Of a stretch of 20,248 nt of DNA, positions 11,829 through 20,248 are shown one piece after another (position 1 is the first letter of the stretch; the number at the start of each line of letters is the position of its first letter). The notes beneath the pieces are model-generated. The model saw nothing but the letters and a program-made list of their open reading frames with translations, had not been told where the DNA came from and did no database searches. This DNA is from a virus. Both the position numbers and the translations under genes were made by a program. The stretch covers positions 1 to 20,248 of IMG/VR virus record IMGVR_UViG_3300034044_000038; one strand, written 5' to 3'.

Positions 11829-12465
11829 ATATTCTGATAAACAAAGATTTATTTATTTGTTAGACGCAGGACATGGAGGACTAATAAATAATGAATATGT
11901 TACAAAAGGAAAAAGAAGTCCTGTTTGGGAAGATGGTTCACAATATTTTGAAGGAGTTGGTAATAGAGATATAAGAAAAAAATTAGCTAATAAGCTTGAT
12001 TTTTTAAATTTAGATTATCACTTTGTAACAAATGGACCTCTTGATGTTGATTTAGATGATAGAGTTAGAATAATTAATAGTTATTGTGATGCCTATAATA
12101 CTAATAATTGCGTTTTAATATCAATCCATTCAAATGGTTATAAAGAATCTTCTGCAAATGGATGGGAAGTTTATACAACAAGAGGACATACTAAAAGTGA
12201 TATTTTAGCAACAATAGCATATGAGGAAATGATAAAAAAATTTCCAAAAAGAAATTTCAGAAAAGATACTAAAGATGGTGATGTAGATAAAGAAGCTAAT
12301 TTTTACATTATTGCTAATAGCAAATGTAGAGCTATTTTAACTGAAAATTTTTTTCATACAAATCCTCATGAGTGTAAAAAAATATTGATGACTGAAAAAG
12401 GTAGAGATGACATTGCTCAAGCTCATTTAAATGCTATTTTAAGATTTGAAAAAGAAATAAAATAA
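11821..12465 (+). CDS. N-acetylmuramoyl-L-alanine amidase (endolysin, Amidase_3 type)
   Basis: 214 residues covering a single catalytic domain. It cleaves the bond between N-acetylmuramic acid and L-alanine in peptidoglycan. Zinc-site motifs are in the correct order: LLDAGHGG (His18), the Glu in FEGVGNRD (Glu44), SIHSN (His103), and the catalytic Glu in LTENFF (Glu175). There is no signal peptide and no separate wall-binding domain, so it needs a holin to reach the wall; the two-span protein at 10613-10876 is the likely partner. It is separated from that gene by a terminator, so timing may differ. The TAA stop overlaps the next start by one base. Confidence 0.93.
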   Translation: MNRYSDKQRFIYLLDAGHGGLINNEYVTKGKRSPVWEDGSQYFEGVGNRDIRKKLANKLDFLNLDYHFVTNGPLDVDLDDRVRIINSYCDAYNTNNCVLISIHSNGYKESSANGWEVYTTRGHTKSDILATIAYEEMIKKFPKRNFRKDTKDGDVDKEANFYIIANSKCRAILTENFFHTNPHECKKILMTEKGRDDIAQAHLNAILRFEKEIK

Positions 12466-12878
12466 TGGTTAAATTAAACAAAATCCAAAAATCTGGTTAT
12501 ATGAACTTATGGGACATAGTTATGTTCCAGGTTCATATATATTGTATTTTAAATAATAAAAATTTATCAATATCTGATATTGAATGTATTACTTTATTGT
12601 CAATAAATGGAGAAATGGAATTGTCTGATTTTTGTAATATAGCTTGTGAATATGAAGAAAGAGATAGAGATCCTGAAAACTATTTAGAAAAAGCTGTTTT
12701 TAAAACTCCTCAATCTGTAAGAAATTCAGTTTCAAAACTTGAAAATTTAAATATAATTTTAAAAGAAGGAAAAAGTAAAAAAAAGATAAAAGTAAATCCC
12801 AATTTAAATATTGTTACTAAAGACAATATTTTTATTGAATTAAAATTTTTAAGAAAGAATGACTCCGAAAAACAATAA
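12465..12878 (+). CDS. Winged-helix-like DNA-binding protein
   Basis: 137 residues. The N-terminal helices (MNLWDIVMFQVHIYCIL, then SDIECITLLSI) are followed by KTPQSVRNSVSKLENLNIIL and KEGKSKKKIKVNPNL. The latter has the helix-turn-helix then basic-wing order seen in winged-helix regulators, with S-V-R-N-S-V-S-K-L as the candidate recognition helix. The assignment is by pattern only. It overlaps the HU/IHF-like gene by 20 bases, suggesting a paired role in DNA handling or late regulation. Confidence 0.8.
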   Translation: MVKLNKIQKSGYMNLWDIVMFQVHIYCILNNKNLSISDIECITLLSINGEMELSDFCNIACEYEERDRDPENYLEKAVFKTPQSVRNSVSKLENLNIILKEGKSKKKIKVNPNLNIVTKDNIFIELKFLRKNDSEKQ

Positions 12879-13254
12879 AGATTTAGTAAAAAGTGTATCT
12901 GAAGAACTGAACTTATCAGAAGAATTAGTTTATGATGTGACAGGTTTTTATTGGAAATTGATTAAAAAAGAGGTTGATGAGTTTTCTGATTTAAGAATAG
13001 AAGTTAAAGGTTTAGGTAATTTTAAAGCTAGAAAAAATAAAATTAATAGTTTAGAAAAAAAATATAAAATTCAATTAAAAAAATTTGAAAATTATAAGCA
13101 TAATAAAAACATGTTATATACATATAATAAAGCTTTAAAAAAACTTGAAGATTTATCTAATTTAAGAAAGAAATTTGAAGAATATGATAAAAAAAGAGAA
13201 TCTTTTAAATTAAAAAAAGAACAATATGAATATCAAAAAAATAATAAAAAATAG
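12859..13254 (+). CDS. HU/IHF-like DNA-binding protein with coiled-coil tail
   Basis: 131 residues. Residues 5-60 match the HU/IHF fold in order: two helices (KDLVKSVSEELNLSEELVYD, then GFYWKLIKKEVDEF) and a strand ending in VKGLGNFKARKNK, like the HU G-[FL]-G-x-F turn. The flexible DNA-wrapping arm expected after this point is absent; instead residues 65-131 are a lysine-rich coiled coil. HU/IHF-like proteins are, to my knowledge, a recurring gene of crAss-like phages. It may bend DNA in packaging, replication or transcription. It overlaps both neighbours (20 and 29 bases). Confidence 0.8.
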   Translation: MTPKNNKDLVKSVSEELNLSEELVYDVTGFYWKLIKKEVDEFSDLRIEVKGLGNFKARKNKINSLEKKYKIQLKKFENYKHNKNMLYTYNKALKKLEDLSNLRKKFEEYDKKRESFKLKKEQYEYQKNNKK

Positions 13255-13534
13255 AAAATTAATTTTAGAGGGTTTAAAGAATAACATTTTTAAAAAAGAA
13301 GCTGTTGAAGAAATTGCATCAGAAAGAATGAATATTTGTATAACTTGTCCTTATATTGATTTAGAAGGTGATAAGTGTGAAGTTAAAGGTACACAACCTT
13401 GTTGTGGTAAGTGTGGTTGTTCCTTAAAATTAAAATTAAGATCTTTAGCTTCTAGTTGTGGGGATAAAGAAAACCCAAGATGGGAAGCTGTATTATCAGA
13501 TGAAGAAGAAGTAAAACTAGAAAATTTAAAATAA
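13226..13534 (+). CDS. Eight-cysteine, probably zinc-binding protein
   Basis: 102 residues. A basic helical N terminus (NIKKIIKNRKLILEGLKNN) precedes a cysteine cluster: CITC (38, 41), C51, CC (59, 60), CGKCGC giving C63 and C65, and C78. Spacing fits one or two zinc-ribbon-like sites. The domain ends near W86 and an acidic tail follows. Cys-rich proteins like this are seen in Bacteroidetes phages, but I cannot name the function. It begins inside the 3' end of the HU/IHF gene and overlaps the nuclease gene by one base. Confidence 0.85.
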   Translation: MNIKKIIKNRKLILEGLKNNIFKKEAVEEIASERMNICITCPYIDLEGDKCEVKGTQPCCGKCGCSLKLKLRSLASSCGDKENPRWEAVLSDEEEVKLENLK

Positions 13535-14361
13535 TGAGTTTAATATTTAAAGAAGAAGGTCATAAATATGAAAATATAGATCCAGAATCTAAGATAAAAT
13601 GGACAGGTGTTACAAGTTTTATACATAGTTTTCAAGAACCTTTTGATAAGGGAGCTGTTGCTATTAAATCTTCTAAAAATAAAAATTCGAAATGGTATAA
13701 TATTAATCCTGAAGAAATAATAAAGATTTGGGATGAAGAAAATAAAAGAGCCATAACATTAGGTTCTTATTATCATAACCAAAGAGAATCTGACATATTA
13801 AGTTTAGATACTTTAGGTGTTGAAGGAATTGATTTACCAATAATACCTCCTATAATTAAAGAAGGTGTTAAGTATGCACCAAAACAAAGATTATCAAATG
13901 GAATATATCCGGAACATTTTGTTTATTTAAAATCTGCAGGTTTATGTGGACAAGCAGATAGAGTTGAAGTTATTGATGGAAAAGTAAACATTATAGATTT
14001 TAAAACAAATAAAGAAATAAAAACTAAGTCTTATGTAAATTGGGAAGGTATTTCTAAGAAAATGTTATCTCCTATATCTCATTTAGATGATTGTAATTTT
14101 ATACATTATTCTTTACAATTAAGTATGTATATGTATATGATTCTAAAACATAATCCTAAATTAAAGCCTGGTAAAATGATATTACATCATGTTGTCTTTG
14201 AAAAAGAAGGTGAAACGGAATTTGGGTATCCTATTATTAAATATAATGAAAATGGTGATCCTATTGTAAAAGAAGTAATACCTTATGAATGTAATTATTT
14301 AAAGGATGAGGTAATTACATTAATTAATTATTTAAAAGAAAAAAAACAATATGATAGCTAA
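13534..14361 (+). CDS. PD-(D/E)XK family nuclease
   Basis: 275 residues with the motif order of Cas4/RecB-type nucleases. It has LGSYYHNQRE (His81, Glu85), GLCGQADRVEV (Asp142), NIIDFKTNK (Asp155 and Lys157, the D-x-K core) and QLSMYMY (Gln195, Tyr199). No iron-sulphur cysteine cluster of the Cas4 type is obvious. It probably cuts or trims DNA during packaging, replication or recombination. It sits two genes before the large terminase in one overlapping operon. Start at the TAATG overlap; 11-base overlap with the next gene. Confidence 0.9.
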   Translation: MSLIFKEEGHKYENIDPESKIKWTGVTSFIHSFQEPFDKGAVAIKSSKNKNSKWYNINPEEIIKIWDEENKRAITLGSYYHNQRESDILSLDTLGVEGIDLPIIPPIIKEGVKYAPKQRLSNGIYPEHFVYLKSAGLCGQADRVEVIDGKVNIIDFKTNKEIKTKSYVNWEGISKKMLSPISHLDDCNFIHYSLQLSMYMYMILKHNPKLKPGKMILHHVVFEKEGETEFGYPIIKYNENGDPIVKEVIPYECNYLKDEVITLINYLKEKKQYDS

Positions 14362-14875
14362 ATTATTTGACGTACAAAATGGTAAAATAATACCTACAGA
14401 GCATTGTTATACTATTAAATGGTTAAAAGATATAATGGAGGAATATAAAGAAGATGATGAGTATTTAAAAGTATATATGTATTTGTTTTACATGACTTAT
14501 CCTAATCCAGATGAAAATCCTTATTTTCATTTTATATCAACAGATAAAGAAGAAACTATATTAAATGATATAGATGCTAATTTTTCTACAGAAGATGAAT
14601 TAGTTCAAAATGCTTTAAAAAAAATAAAAAAGATGTATGAAACACCTACATCAAGAGCTTATGAAGGCATAGCCGGAATGTTAGACAAACTGGCAAAGTT
14701 TATGAAAACAGAAGAAATAACAACAGGTAGAGATGGTAATATGACAGCTATAATACAAGCTGCTAAAAACTATGAACAAATAAGAAATTCTTTTAAAGGA
14801 GCTTATAAAGATTTACAAGATGAGCAACAATCAAGAGTGAGAGGTGGTAAAGGTATTTCTTATGATCAGATGTAA
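14351..14875 (+). CDS. Unknown protein directly before TerL (possible small terminase)
   Basis: 174 residues, mostly helical. It has a mixed N-terminal part (MIAKLFDVQNGKIIPTEHCY), a helical central section (ELVQNALKKIKKMYETPTSR and onward), and a Gln/Arg-rich end (KDLQDEQQSRVRGGKG). It has no signal peptide. A small terminase is expected upstream of TerL in many phages, and the size and helical content fit, but no helix-turn-helix is convincing. This identity is a guess from position. Confidence 0.85.
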   Translation: MIAKLFDVQNGKIIPTEHCYTIKWLKDIMEEYKEDDEYLKVYMYLFYMTYPNPDENPYFHFISTDKEETILNDIDANFSTEDELVQNALKKIKKMYETPTSRAYEGIAGMLDKLAKFMKTEEITTGRDGNMTAIIQAAKNYEQIRNSFKGAYKDLQDEQQSRVRGGKGISYDQM

Positions 14876-14878
14876 TGT

Positions 14879-17086
14879 ATGAAAAGAAAACAAGATTATC
14901 CATTATTTATACCGACTTGGGAAAATGGTCAATGGGTTCAGGATACTGAATTTAATTCTTTAGAAGAATTTATTTCTTTTTTAGAATCACTATTTAAAGA
15001 ACCAGGGCAATATAATTTTGATGAAAGTACTATTTTATGGAAAGAACAGGCTTTAAATTATAATAAAAATGGATTTTATTGTAAAGCTCCTTTTAGAAGT
15101 AAGGATTTTATAAATTACTGGGATGATCAAAAAAGGAAATCAAGAATAGGAGTGATTTGGAAAAATAATGGTAACACTTGGTATTTAACAAGAAACTATT
15201 ATTTTTGGTTAAATTTTTTACCAATATTTGACAAAGAAAAAGGGATATATGATTTCCCTAATATTTGGGATGTTCAATATCATATGGCATTGTATGAAAT
15301 ATTAGCTGAATTAAACAATAAACACGTTGCTATTTTAAAGAAAAGACAAATTGCTTCTTCTTATTTTCATGTAGGTCTTTTAATAAATTATTATTGGTTT
15401 GAAGAAGGTGCTAAGTTAAAAATGGGAGCTTCTTTAAAAACTTTTATAAATGAAAAAGGTTCTTGGAAAATGGCTCAAGAATATTCAGATTTTTTAAATG
15501 AACATACTGCCTGGAACAGAGCACATAATCCAGGAAAAGTAATGGATTGGGAGCAAAAAATACAAATAACCATTAATGGTAGAGATATTTATAAAGGTCT
15601 TAAATCAACTTTAACAGGTCATAGTTTTGATAAAGATGCTACAGGTGGAGTTGGTGGACCTTGTCGTATATTCTTTCATGAAGAAGGAGGTATTGCACCT
15701 AAAGCAGATCAAACATATGAGTTCATGAGACCAGCTTTAAGTTCCGGAATGCTAACCACAGGATTATTTATAATTGCTGGTTCAGTTGGTAATTTAGATC
15801 AATGTAAACCTTTGAAAAAATATATATTAAATCCAGAAAAAAATGATTTTTACGCAGTAGAGTCAAATTTAATAGATGAAAAAGGAACCATTGGAAGGCA
15901 TGGGTTATTTATACCAGAACAATGGTCAATGCCTCCTTATATAGATGAATATGGAAATTCATTAGTTGAAGAGGCTTTACAGGCAATAATGCAACAAAGA
16001 GTAAAGTGGAAAAAAGATTTAGAACCTTTTGAATATCAATTGCGGATTTCACAAAAACCAACAAACATCAAAGAAGCTTTTGATTGGAGGTCTGAATCAA
16101 TTTTTCCACTTAATTTAATAACCCAACAGCAAAGAAGAGTTGATGATGGTTTATATCCTTATGAGAGAATTGAATTAAAAAGAAATTTAGAAAAAAACAT
16201 AGTTGTTAAAAAATCAGATAAACAACCTATAACTGATTTTCCTGTTAAAAAGAATATGGTAAACAAAGAAGGGTGTTTACTTGTATGGGAAAGACCTAAA
16301 GAAAAACCTGAATGGGGTATGTATTATGCATCTGTGGATCCTGTATCTGAAGGAGCAACTACAACTTCAGATTCTCTGTGTTCTATTTATGTATATAAAA
16401 ATTCTATAAGAGTTAGAAAAAAAAGAGAAGATGGGAGTTTTGAATATTCAGTTGAACCTGGTAAGATAGTTGCAGCATGGTGTGGTAGATATGATGATCT
16501 TAATAAGACACATGAGCAATTAGAATTAATAATAGAATGGTATAATGCTTGGACACTTGTTGAAAATAATATTGCTTCTTTTATTCTTTATATGATTGCT
16601 AAAAGAAAAAATAAGTATTTAGTACCTAAAGATCAAATATTATTTTTAAAGAATATAGGGTCTAATAAAACTGTATATGCTGACTATGGTTGGAAAAATA
16701 CAGGTAGATTGTTTAAAGATCATATGTTATCTTACACGTTAGAATTTTTAAATGATGAAATTGATCAAGAATTAGATGAAGATGGTGTAATTATAAATAG
16801 AACTTATGGTGTAGAAAGAATACCGGACCCTATGTTATTAAAAGAAATGTCAGAATATAGAGAAGGTTTAAATGTTGATAGATTGGTTTCTTTTGCAGCT
16901 TTAGTATCATTTATAAGGATACAAGAATCTAATAGAGGTATTAAAGAAGTTGAAGAAAAAACAGATTCAACTTTGGATAAGTCTAAAAATTTGTTTAACT
17001 TAAAGAGAAACCCTTTTGTTAATTTAGGAAAATCTAAATACAAAAAAACTAACACACATAAAAGAGGTTTTAGAAATTTAAAATAA
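14879..17086 (+). CDS. Terminase large subunit (TerL)
   Basis: 735 residues; the ATP-driven motor and nuclease that packages phage DNA into the prohead. N-terminal ATPase: a Walker-A-like segment LKKRQIASSY at 153-162, a Walker-B-like CRIFFHEEGG at about 262-271 with the catalytic Glu, and a coupling-type motif FIIAGSVGN near 297-305. C-terminal RNase H-like nuclease: YYASVDPVSEG at 482-492 (Asp487), WTLVENN at 558-564 (Glu562), and a further acidic site that I cannot pin. The Walker A is atypical, lacking the usual G-K-[ST]. The protein is long compared with many TerL proteins. It ends with a basic tail. The portal gene starts one base after the stop. The minus-strand frame at 16804-17106 is a shadow. 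Confidence 0.93.
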   Translation: MKRKQDYPLFIPTWENGQWVQDTEFNSLEEFISFLESLFKEPGQYNFDESTILWKEQALNYNKNGFYCKAPFRSKDFINYWDDQKRKSRIGVIWKNNGNTWYLTRNYYFWLNFLPIFDKEKGIYDFPNIWDVQYHMALYEILAELNNKHVAILKKRQIASSYFHVGLLINYYWFEEGAKLKMGASLKTFINEKGSWKMAQEYSDFLNEHTAWNRAHNPGKVMDWEQKIQITINGRDIYKGLKSTLTGHSFDKDATGGVGGPCRIFFHEEGGIAPKADQTYEFMRPALSSGMLTTGLFIIAGSVGNLDQCKPLKKYILNPEKNDFYAVESNLIDEKGTIGRHGLFIPEQWSMPPYIDEYGNSLVEEALQAIMQQRVKWKKDLEPFEYQLRISQKPTNIKEAFDWRSESIFPLNLITQQQRRVDDGLYPYERIELKRNLEKNIVVKKSDKQPITDFPVKKNMVNKEGCLLVWERPKEKPEWGMYYASVDPVSEGATTTSDSLCSIYVYKNSIRVRKKREDGSFEYSVEPGKIVAAWCGRYDDLNKTHEQLELIIEWYNAWTLVENNIASFILYMIAKRKNKYLVPKDQILFLKNIGSNKTVYADYGWKNTGRLFKDHMLSYTLEFLNDEIDQELDEDGVIINRTYGVERIPDPMLLKEMSEYREGLNVDRLVSFAALVSFIRIQESNRGIKEVEEKTDSTLDKSKNLFNLKRNPFVNLGKSKYKKTNTHKRGFRNLK

Positions 17087-17087
17087 T

Positions 17088-19859
17088 ATGGAAGTATATA
17101 ATGCATTAGATTTAAAAAAAGGTAAAAAGTCTAAAATAAATAAAATAGCTACTTTAACACAACCTATTCAATTTTTACCTAGATCAGAAAAAGATGAAGA
17201 TTGGGTTGTTTGGAATATGGATTGGTTTGAATGGCAAGGTTTAAAACAATTAAAAAGAAATGCTAAAAGACTTTTAAAAAATTATAAGTTAGCTAATGGT
17301 ATTATAGATAAAACAGATTACATAGTTGAAGAAAATAATGAATATTCTGATATAGTAGAACAATTAACTTCAGATGAATTATCAGCTTTTGAATTAAAAT
17401 TTTATCCTATTATTCCAAATGTAATTAATACTTTAGTAAATGAATTTAGTAAAAGAAATACAAAATTAATATATAGGACTGTTGATGAAAATTCATACAA
17501 TGAAATGTTGGATTTAAAAAGAAAACAGATTGAAGAAAAACTTTTAGGAGATGCTCAAGTTAAACTATTAGCTAAATTACAAGAACAAGGGGTTAATTTA
17601 GGAGATCCTAAAGTTCAAGAACAAATGAACTCTCAATTAAAAAGTTTACCTGAAATTCAAGAATTTTATGAAAAATCTTATACAGACATTGCAGAAGAAT
17701 GGGCACAACATCAATATGAAGCAGATGTTGAAAGATTTTCAATGGATGAACTTGAAGAAAGAGGTTTTAGAGATTTATTGATTACAGATAGAGAATTTTG
17801 GCATTTTAAAATGTATGAAAATGATTATGATGTTGAATTATGGAATCCAGTTCTTACATTTTATCAAAAATCTCCAGATGTAAGATATATTTCAGAAGGG
17901 AATTGGGTAGGTAAAGTTGATATGATGACTGTTGCTGATGCTATAGATAAATATGGATGGTTGATGACTCAAGAGCAATTAGAAAAACTTGAAGCTATTT
18001 ATCCAATTAGATCTGCTACTTATGGTACAGAAGGTTATCAAAATGATGGTTCTTTTTATGATTCAACTAAATCTCATTCAGATAATGTTGATATGCCTTC
18101 ATTAGCTTATAGACAATTTACATCTGTAAGTAATGATTTTACAAATTCAGGTTTTGATATTGTTTCTTGGATTTTAGGTGAATCAGAAGATTTTTTAGAT
18201 TTTGGTCAAACTAATTTATTAAGAGTAACTACAGTATATTGGAAATCTCAAAGAAAAGTTGGATATTTAACTAAAATAGATGAATTAGGAAATATTGATT
18301 CAAAAATTATTGTAGATGAAAATTATAAAATTACTGATAAACCCATTTATAACACTCAATTATTTACTGAAAAAACCAAAGATAATTTAATATATGGTGA
18401 ACATATTGATTGGATTTGGATTAATGAAGTTTGGGGAGGTGTTAAAATAGGACCTAATCATTCTGCTTTTTGGGGTTTAAATAATAGTAATGGAATTGAT
18501 CCTATTTATTTAGGCATTAATCAAAATAAAATTGGAAAAATTAAATTTCAGTTTAAAGGAGATCATACTTTATATGGTTGCAAATTACCTGTTGAAGGTG
18601 CTATTTTTACAGATAGAAACTCAAAGTCTGTTTCTTGTGTAGATCAAATGAAACCTTGGCAAATAGCTTATAATTTAGTTAATAACCAAATAGCAGATAT
18701 ATTAGTTGATGAATTAGGTACTGTTATAGCATTGGATCAAAATGCCTTACCAAAACATTCAATGGGAGAAGATTGGGGTAAAAATAATTATGCAAAAGCT
18801 TATGTTGCAATGAAGGATTTTCAAATGTTACCTTTAGATACAACTATAACAAATACTGAAAACCCTTTAAATTTTCAACATTATCAAGTATTAAATCTTG
18901 AGCAAACTAATAGATTAATGTCAAGAGTTAATTTAGCTAATTATTTTAAACAACAAGCTTTTGAAGTTATAGGAGTTAGTCCTCAAAGAATGGGACAACA
19001 AATTGAACAGAATACAGCAGAAGGGGTTAGAGCTGCTATTAACAATTCATATGCTCAGACAGAACAATATTTTATCCAACATAGTGATTATTTAATGCCT
19101 AGAGTTCATCAAATGAGAACTGATTTGGCTCAATTTTATCAATCAACAAACCCTTCTGTTAGATTACAATATTTAACATCAAGTCATGAAAAGATTAATT
19201 TTAAAATAAATGGTACAGATTTATTATTAAAAGATATTAATGTTTATAGCTCAAGTAAAAGTTCTCATAGAGCTGTTATGGAAAGATTAAGACAATTGGC
19301 TATACAAAATAATACAACAGGTGCTTCTATTTATGATTTAGGAAATATAATTAAAGCTGATAGTATTCCTGAAATAACAGAAGTAATGAGACAATCTGAA
19401 AACAAATTAAAACAACAAAAACAACAAGAGCAAGAATATCAACAACAAATGCAAAAACAACAAATTGAAGCTCAACAAAGAGAAAAACAAATGGAGCTTG
19501 ATTTTAAAGCAATGGAGGCTGAAAAAGAAAGAAGAAAAGATATTCTTGTTGCAGAAATAAAAGCTGCCGGATATGGTTCATTAGTAGATTTAAATAAAAA
19601 TAATGAATCAGATTATGTTGATGCAATGAAAGAAATTAGAGGAAGTCAGCAATATCAAGAGCAAACTTCAATTAAAAGAGAGGTTGAGAGAAACAAACAA
19701 ATGCAACATAGAGAAAAAATCAATTTAGAAAGAGAGAAATTAAACACTCAGAAAAAAATATCAGAAGACCAATTAAGAATAGCAAGAGAAAATAAAAACA
19801 GATTTGATTTTAAAAAACCAGAGGAAAAAAAAGAAAAAAATAATAAAAAGAAAAAATAA
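17088..19859 (+). CDS. Portal protein with long coiled-coil C terminus
   Basis: 923 residues, forming the dodecameric ring through which DNA enters the head. Position right after TerL, size and domain layout all support this. There is an N-terminal globular part (about 1-130), a helical insert (about 140-220), and the portal core with DIAEEWAQHQYEADVERFSM and the aromatic ELWNPVLTFYQKSP. A helical stem/clip follows (NTAEGVRAAINNSYAQTEQY, about 640-670). From about residue 766 a Gln/Glu/Lys-rich coiled coil runs nearly to the end, finishing in a lysine-rich tail. Unusually long portals with such tails are consistent with crAss-like phages. An operon-end hairpin pair follows. Confidence 0.9.
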   Translation: MEVYNALDLKKGKKSKINKIATLTQPIQFLPRSEKDEDWVVWNMDWFEWQGLKQLKRNAKRLLKNYKLANGIIDKTDYIVEENNEYSDIVEQLTSDELSAFELKFYPIIPNVINTLVNEFSKRNTKLIYRTVDENSYNEMLDLKRKQIEEKLLGDAQVKLLAKLQEQGVNLGDPKVQEQMNSQLKSLPEIQEFYEKSYTDIAEEWAQHQYEADVERFSMDELEERGFRDLLITDREFWHFKMYENDYDVELWNPVLTFYQKSPDVRYISEGNWVGKVDMMTVADAIDKYGWLMTQEQLEKLEAIYPIRSATYGTEGYQNDGSFYDSTKSHSDNVDMPSLAYRQFTSVSNDFTNSGFDIVSWILGESEDFLDFGQTNLLRVTTVYWKSQRKVGYLTKIDELGNIDSKIIVDENYKITDKPIYNTQLFTEKTKDNLIYGEHIDWIWINEVWGGVKIGPNHSAFWGLNNSNGIDPIYLGINQNKIGKIKFQFKGDHTLYGCKLPVEGAIFTDRNSKSVSCVDQMKPWQIAYNLVNNQIADILVDELGTVIALDQNALPKHSMGEDWGKNNYAKAYVAMKDFQMLPLDTTITNTENPLNFQHYQVLNLEQTNRLMSRVNLANYFKQQAFEVIGVSPQRMGQQIEQNTAEGVRAAINNSYAQTEQYFIQHSDYLMPRVHQMRTDLAQFYQSTNPSVRLQYLTSSHEKINFKINGTDLLLKDINVYSSSKSSHRAVMERLRQLAIQNNTTGASIYDLGNIIKADSIPEITEVMRQSENKLKQQKQQEQEYQQQMQKQQIEAQQREKQMELDFKAMEAEKERRKDILVAEIKAAGYGSLVDLNKNNESDYVDAMKEIRGSQQYQEQTSIKREVERNKQMQHREKINLEREKLNTQKKISEDQLRIARENKNRFDFKKPEEKKEKNNKKKK

Positions 19860-19869
19860 ATAGTAATAT

Positions 19870-19923
19870 AATCATTTTATTACCTTTTTATTAATAAAAT
19901 GATTTAAACTTAATTAGTTTAAA
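19870..19923. terminator. Two adjacent perfect hairpins after the portal gene
   Basis: A 13-base-pair stem, AATCATTTTATTA (19870-19882) with TAATAAAATGATT (19892-19904), encloses a pyrimidine-rich nine-base loop. Overlapping its 3' edge, TTTAAACT (19903-19910) pairs with AGTTTAAA (19916-19923) around TAATT. They start ten bases after the portal stop. Stems are AT-only or nearly so and lack a strong U-tract, so they may be weak terminators, RNA-processing sites or 3' stabilisers. Confidence 0.5.
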
Positions 19924-19970
19924 AAGAATTAATTTATTAAATTATATTATAAACCAACAATAAAAATAGT

Positions 19971-20248
19971 ATGTCAGATATTATAACAAAAAAAGAAGAA
20001 AAGACTATTGATTCAAAAGAGTTAGATCAGTTATTAGGAGTTCCTGGTGCTGATGTAGTAATAGTAGATGAAAAAGAAAAAAAACCTAATTTGTTTACTT
20101 CTGAAAAAGTAGATTTAAAATTCTTAAATGAAGAAGAAGAGGAAGAAGATGATAAGGGTGAAGAAGATGACAAAGGTGAAGGAGATGGTAAAGACGAAGA
20201 AGATGATAAAAGTGTAGAAGCTTCTAAAAAGCCTACAGAAGAAGATGT
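19971..20248 (+). CDS. Acidic N-terminal part of a gene cut by the window edge (probable head-assembly protein)
   Basis: 92 codons are visible, beginning MSDIITKKEEKTIDSKELDQ and then turning strongly acidic, with Glu/Asp/Gly/Lys runs such as EEEEEEDDKGEEDDKGEGDG. The leader has ATATTATAAACCAA, similar to the region after the 17-bp promoter-like elements. In crAss-like phages the gene between portal and major capsid encodes a structural or scaffold-type protein; an acidic, disordered N terminus fits that. The rest is outside the window, so identity is inferred from position. Confidence 0.75.
   Translation, partial: MSDIITKKEEKTIDSKELDQLLGVPGADVVIVDEKEKKPNLFTSEKVDLKFLNEEEEEEDDKGEEDDKGEGDGKDEEDDKSVEASKKPTEED

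Noticed and set aside
16804-17106. Minus-strand frame inside TerL and the portal start
   Set aside because: Shadow in a dense plus-strand operon; it begins inside the portal gene.
2998-19859. Stop-codon reassignment as in some crAss-like phages
   Set aside because: All long genes are intact with the standard code, and TAA, TAG and TGA all serve as stops at sensible gene ends.
1-20248. tRNA genes, CRISPR arrays or insertion sequences
   Set aside because: No cloverleaf with a T-arm GTTC motif, no regularly spaced repeats and no transposase were found by eye.

Overview
The window looks like part of a tailed bacteriophage genome, most likely a crAss-like (Crassvirales) podovirus of a Bacteroidetes host. 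It is very AT-rich: late genes sampled by eye are about 27% G+C. Start codons are preceded by A-rich leaders with almost no Shine-Dalgarno sequence, as in Bacteroidetes. One dense plus-strand operon carries, in order, tail fibres, a lysis group, an HU/IHF-like protein, a PD-(D/E)XK nuclease, a large terminase and a very long portal protein. The terminase-portal-acidic protein order and the HU/IHF-like gene are what I associate with crAss-like phages. This placement is inference from gene content and order, not from a database match. Stops are ordinary TAA, TAG and TGA, so no stop-codon reassignment is visible here.

Layout. Bases 1-2289 are sparse. They hold four small minus-strand genes: 184-441, 1433-1840, 1921-2094 (only 57 codons) and 2107-2289. 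There are two clear minus-strand terminators with identical TAAC loops, and about 400 bases (998-1396) rich in hairpins with no convincing gene. Bases 2290-2997 are a gene-free divergent control region. It contains a 12-bp inverted repeat flanking three iteron-like repeats, lone G-runs, a long inverted repeat, a perfect 25+25-base homopurine mirror repeat and two TACGTA palindromes. It separates leftward genes from the rightward late operon and is the best candidate for an origin and/or divergent promoter region.

Bases 2998-11399 run rightward. They begin with an unknown gene and a small HExxH protein. A receptor-binding/tail block follows (3830-9144): a beta-helix tail spike, a fibre with repeated G-I-G-type motifs, and several small structural proteins. 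A second block (9209-11399) has a patatin-like phospholipase, a membrane-anchored coiled-coil protein and a two-span holin-like protein, ending at a clear terminator (11424-11449). Two exact copies of a 17-bp element lie just upstream of 3830 and 9209 and are probably phage promoters.

Bases 11529-19859 form a tightly overlapping packaging operon: a helical protein, amidase endolysin, winged-helix-like protein, HU/IHF-like protein with a coiled-coil tail, eight-cysteine protein, PD-(D/E)XK nuclease, a possible small terminase, TerL and portal. After a pair of hairpins, the last gene (19971 to the end) starts with an acidic region and is cut by the window edge; its position suggests a head-assembly protein before the major capsid gene. 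Together the plus-strand genes would build the tail tip, lyse the host and package DNA. The minus-strand genes are probably early functions.
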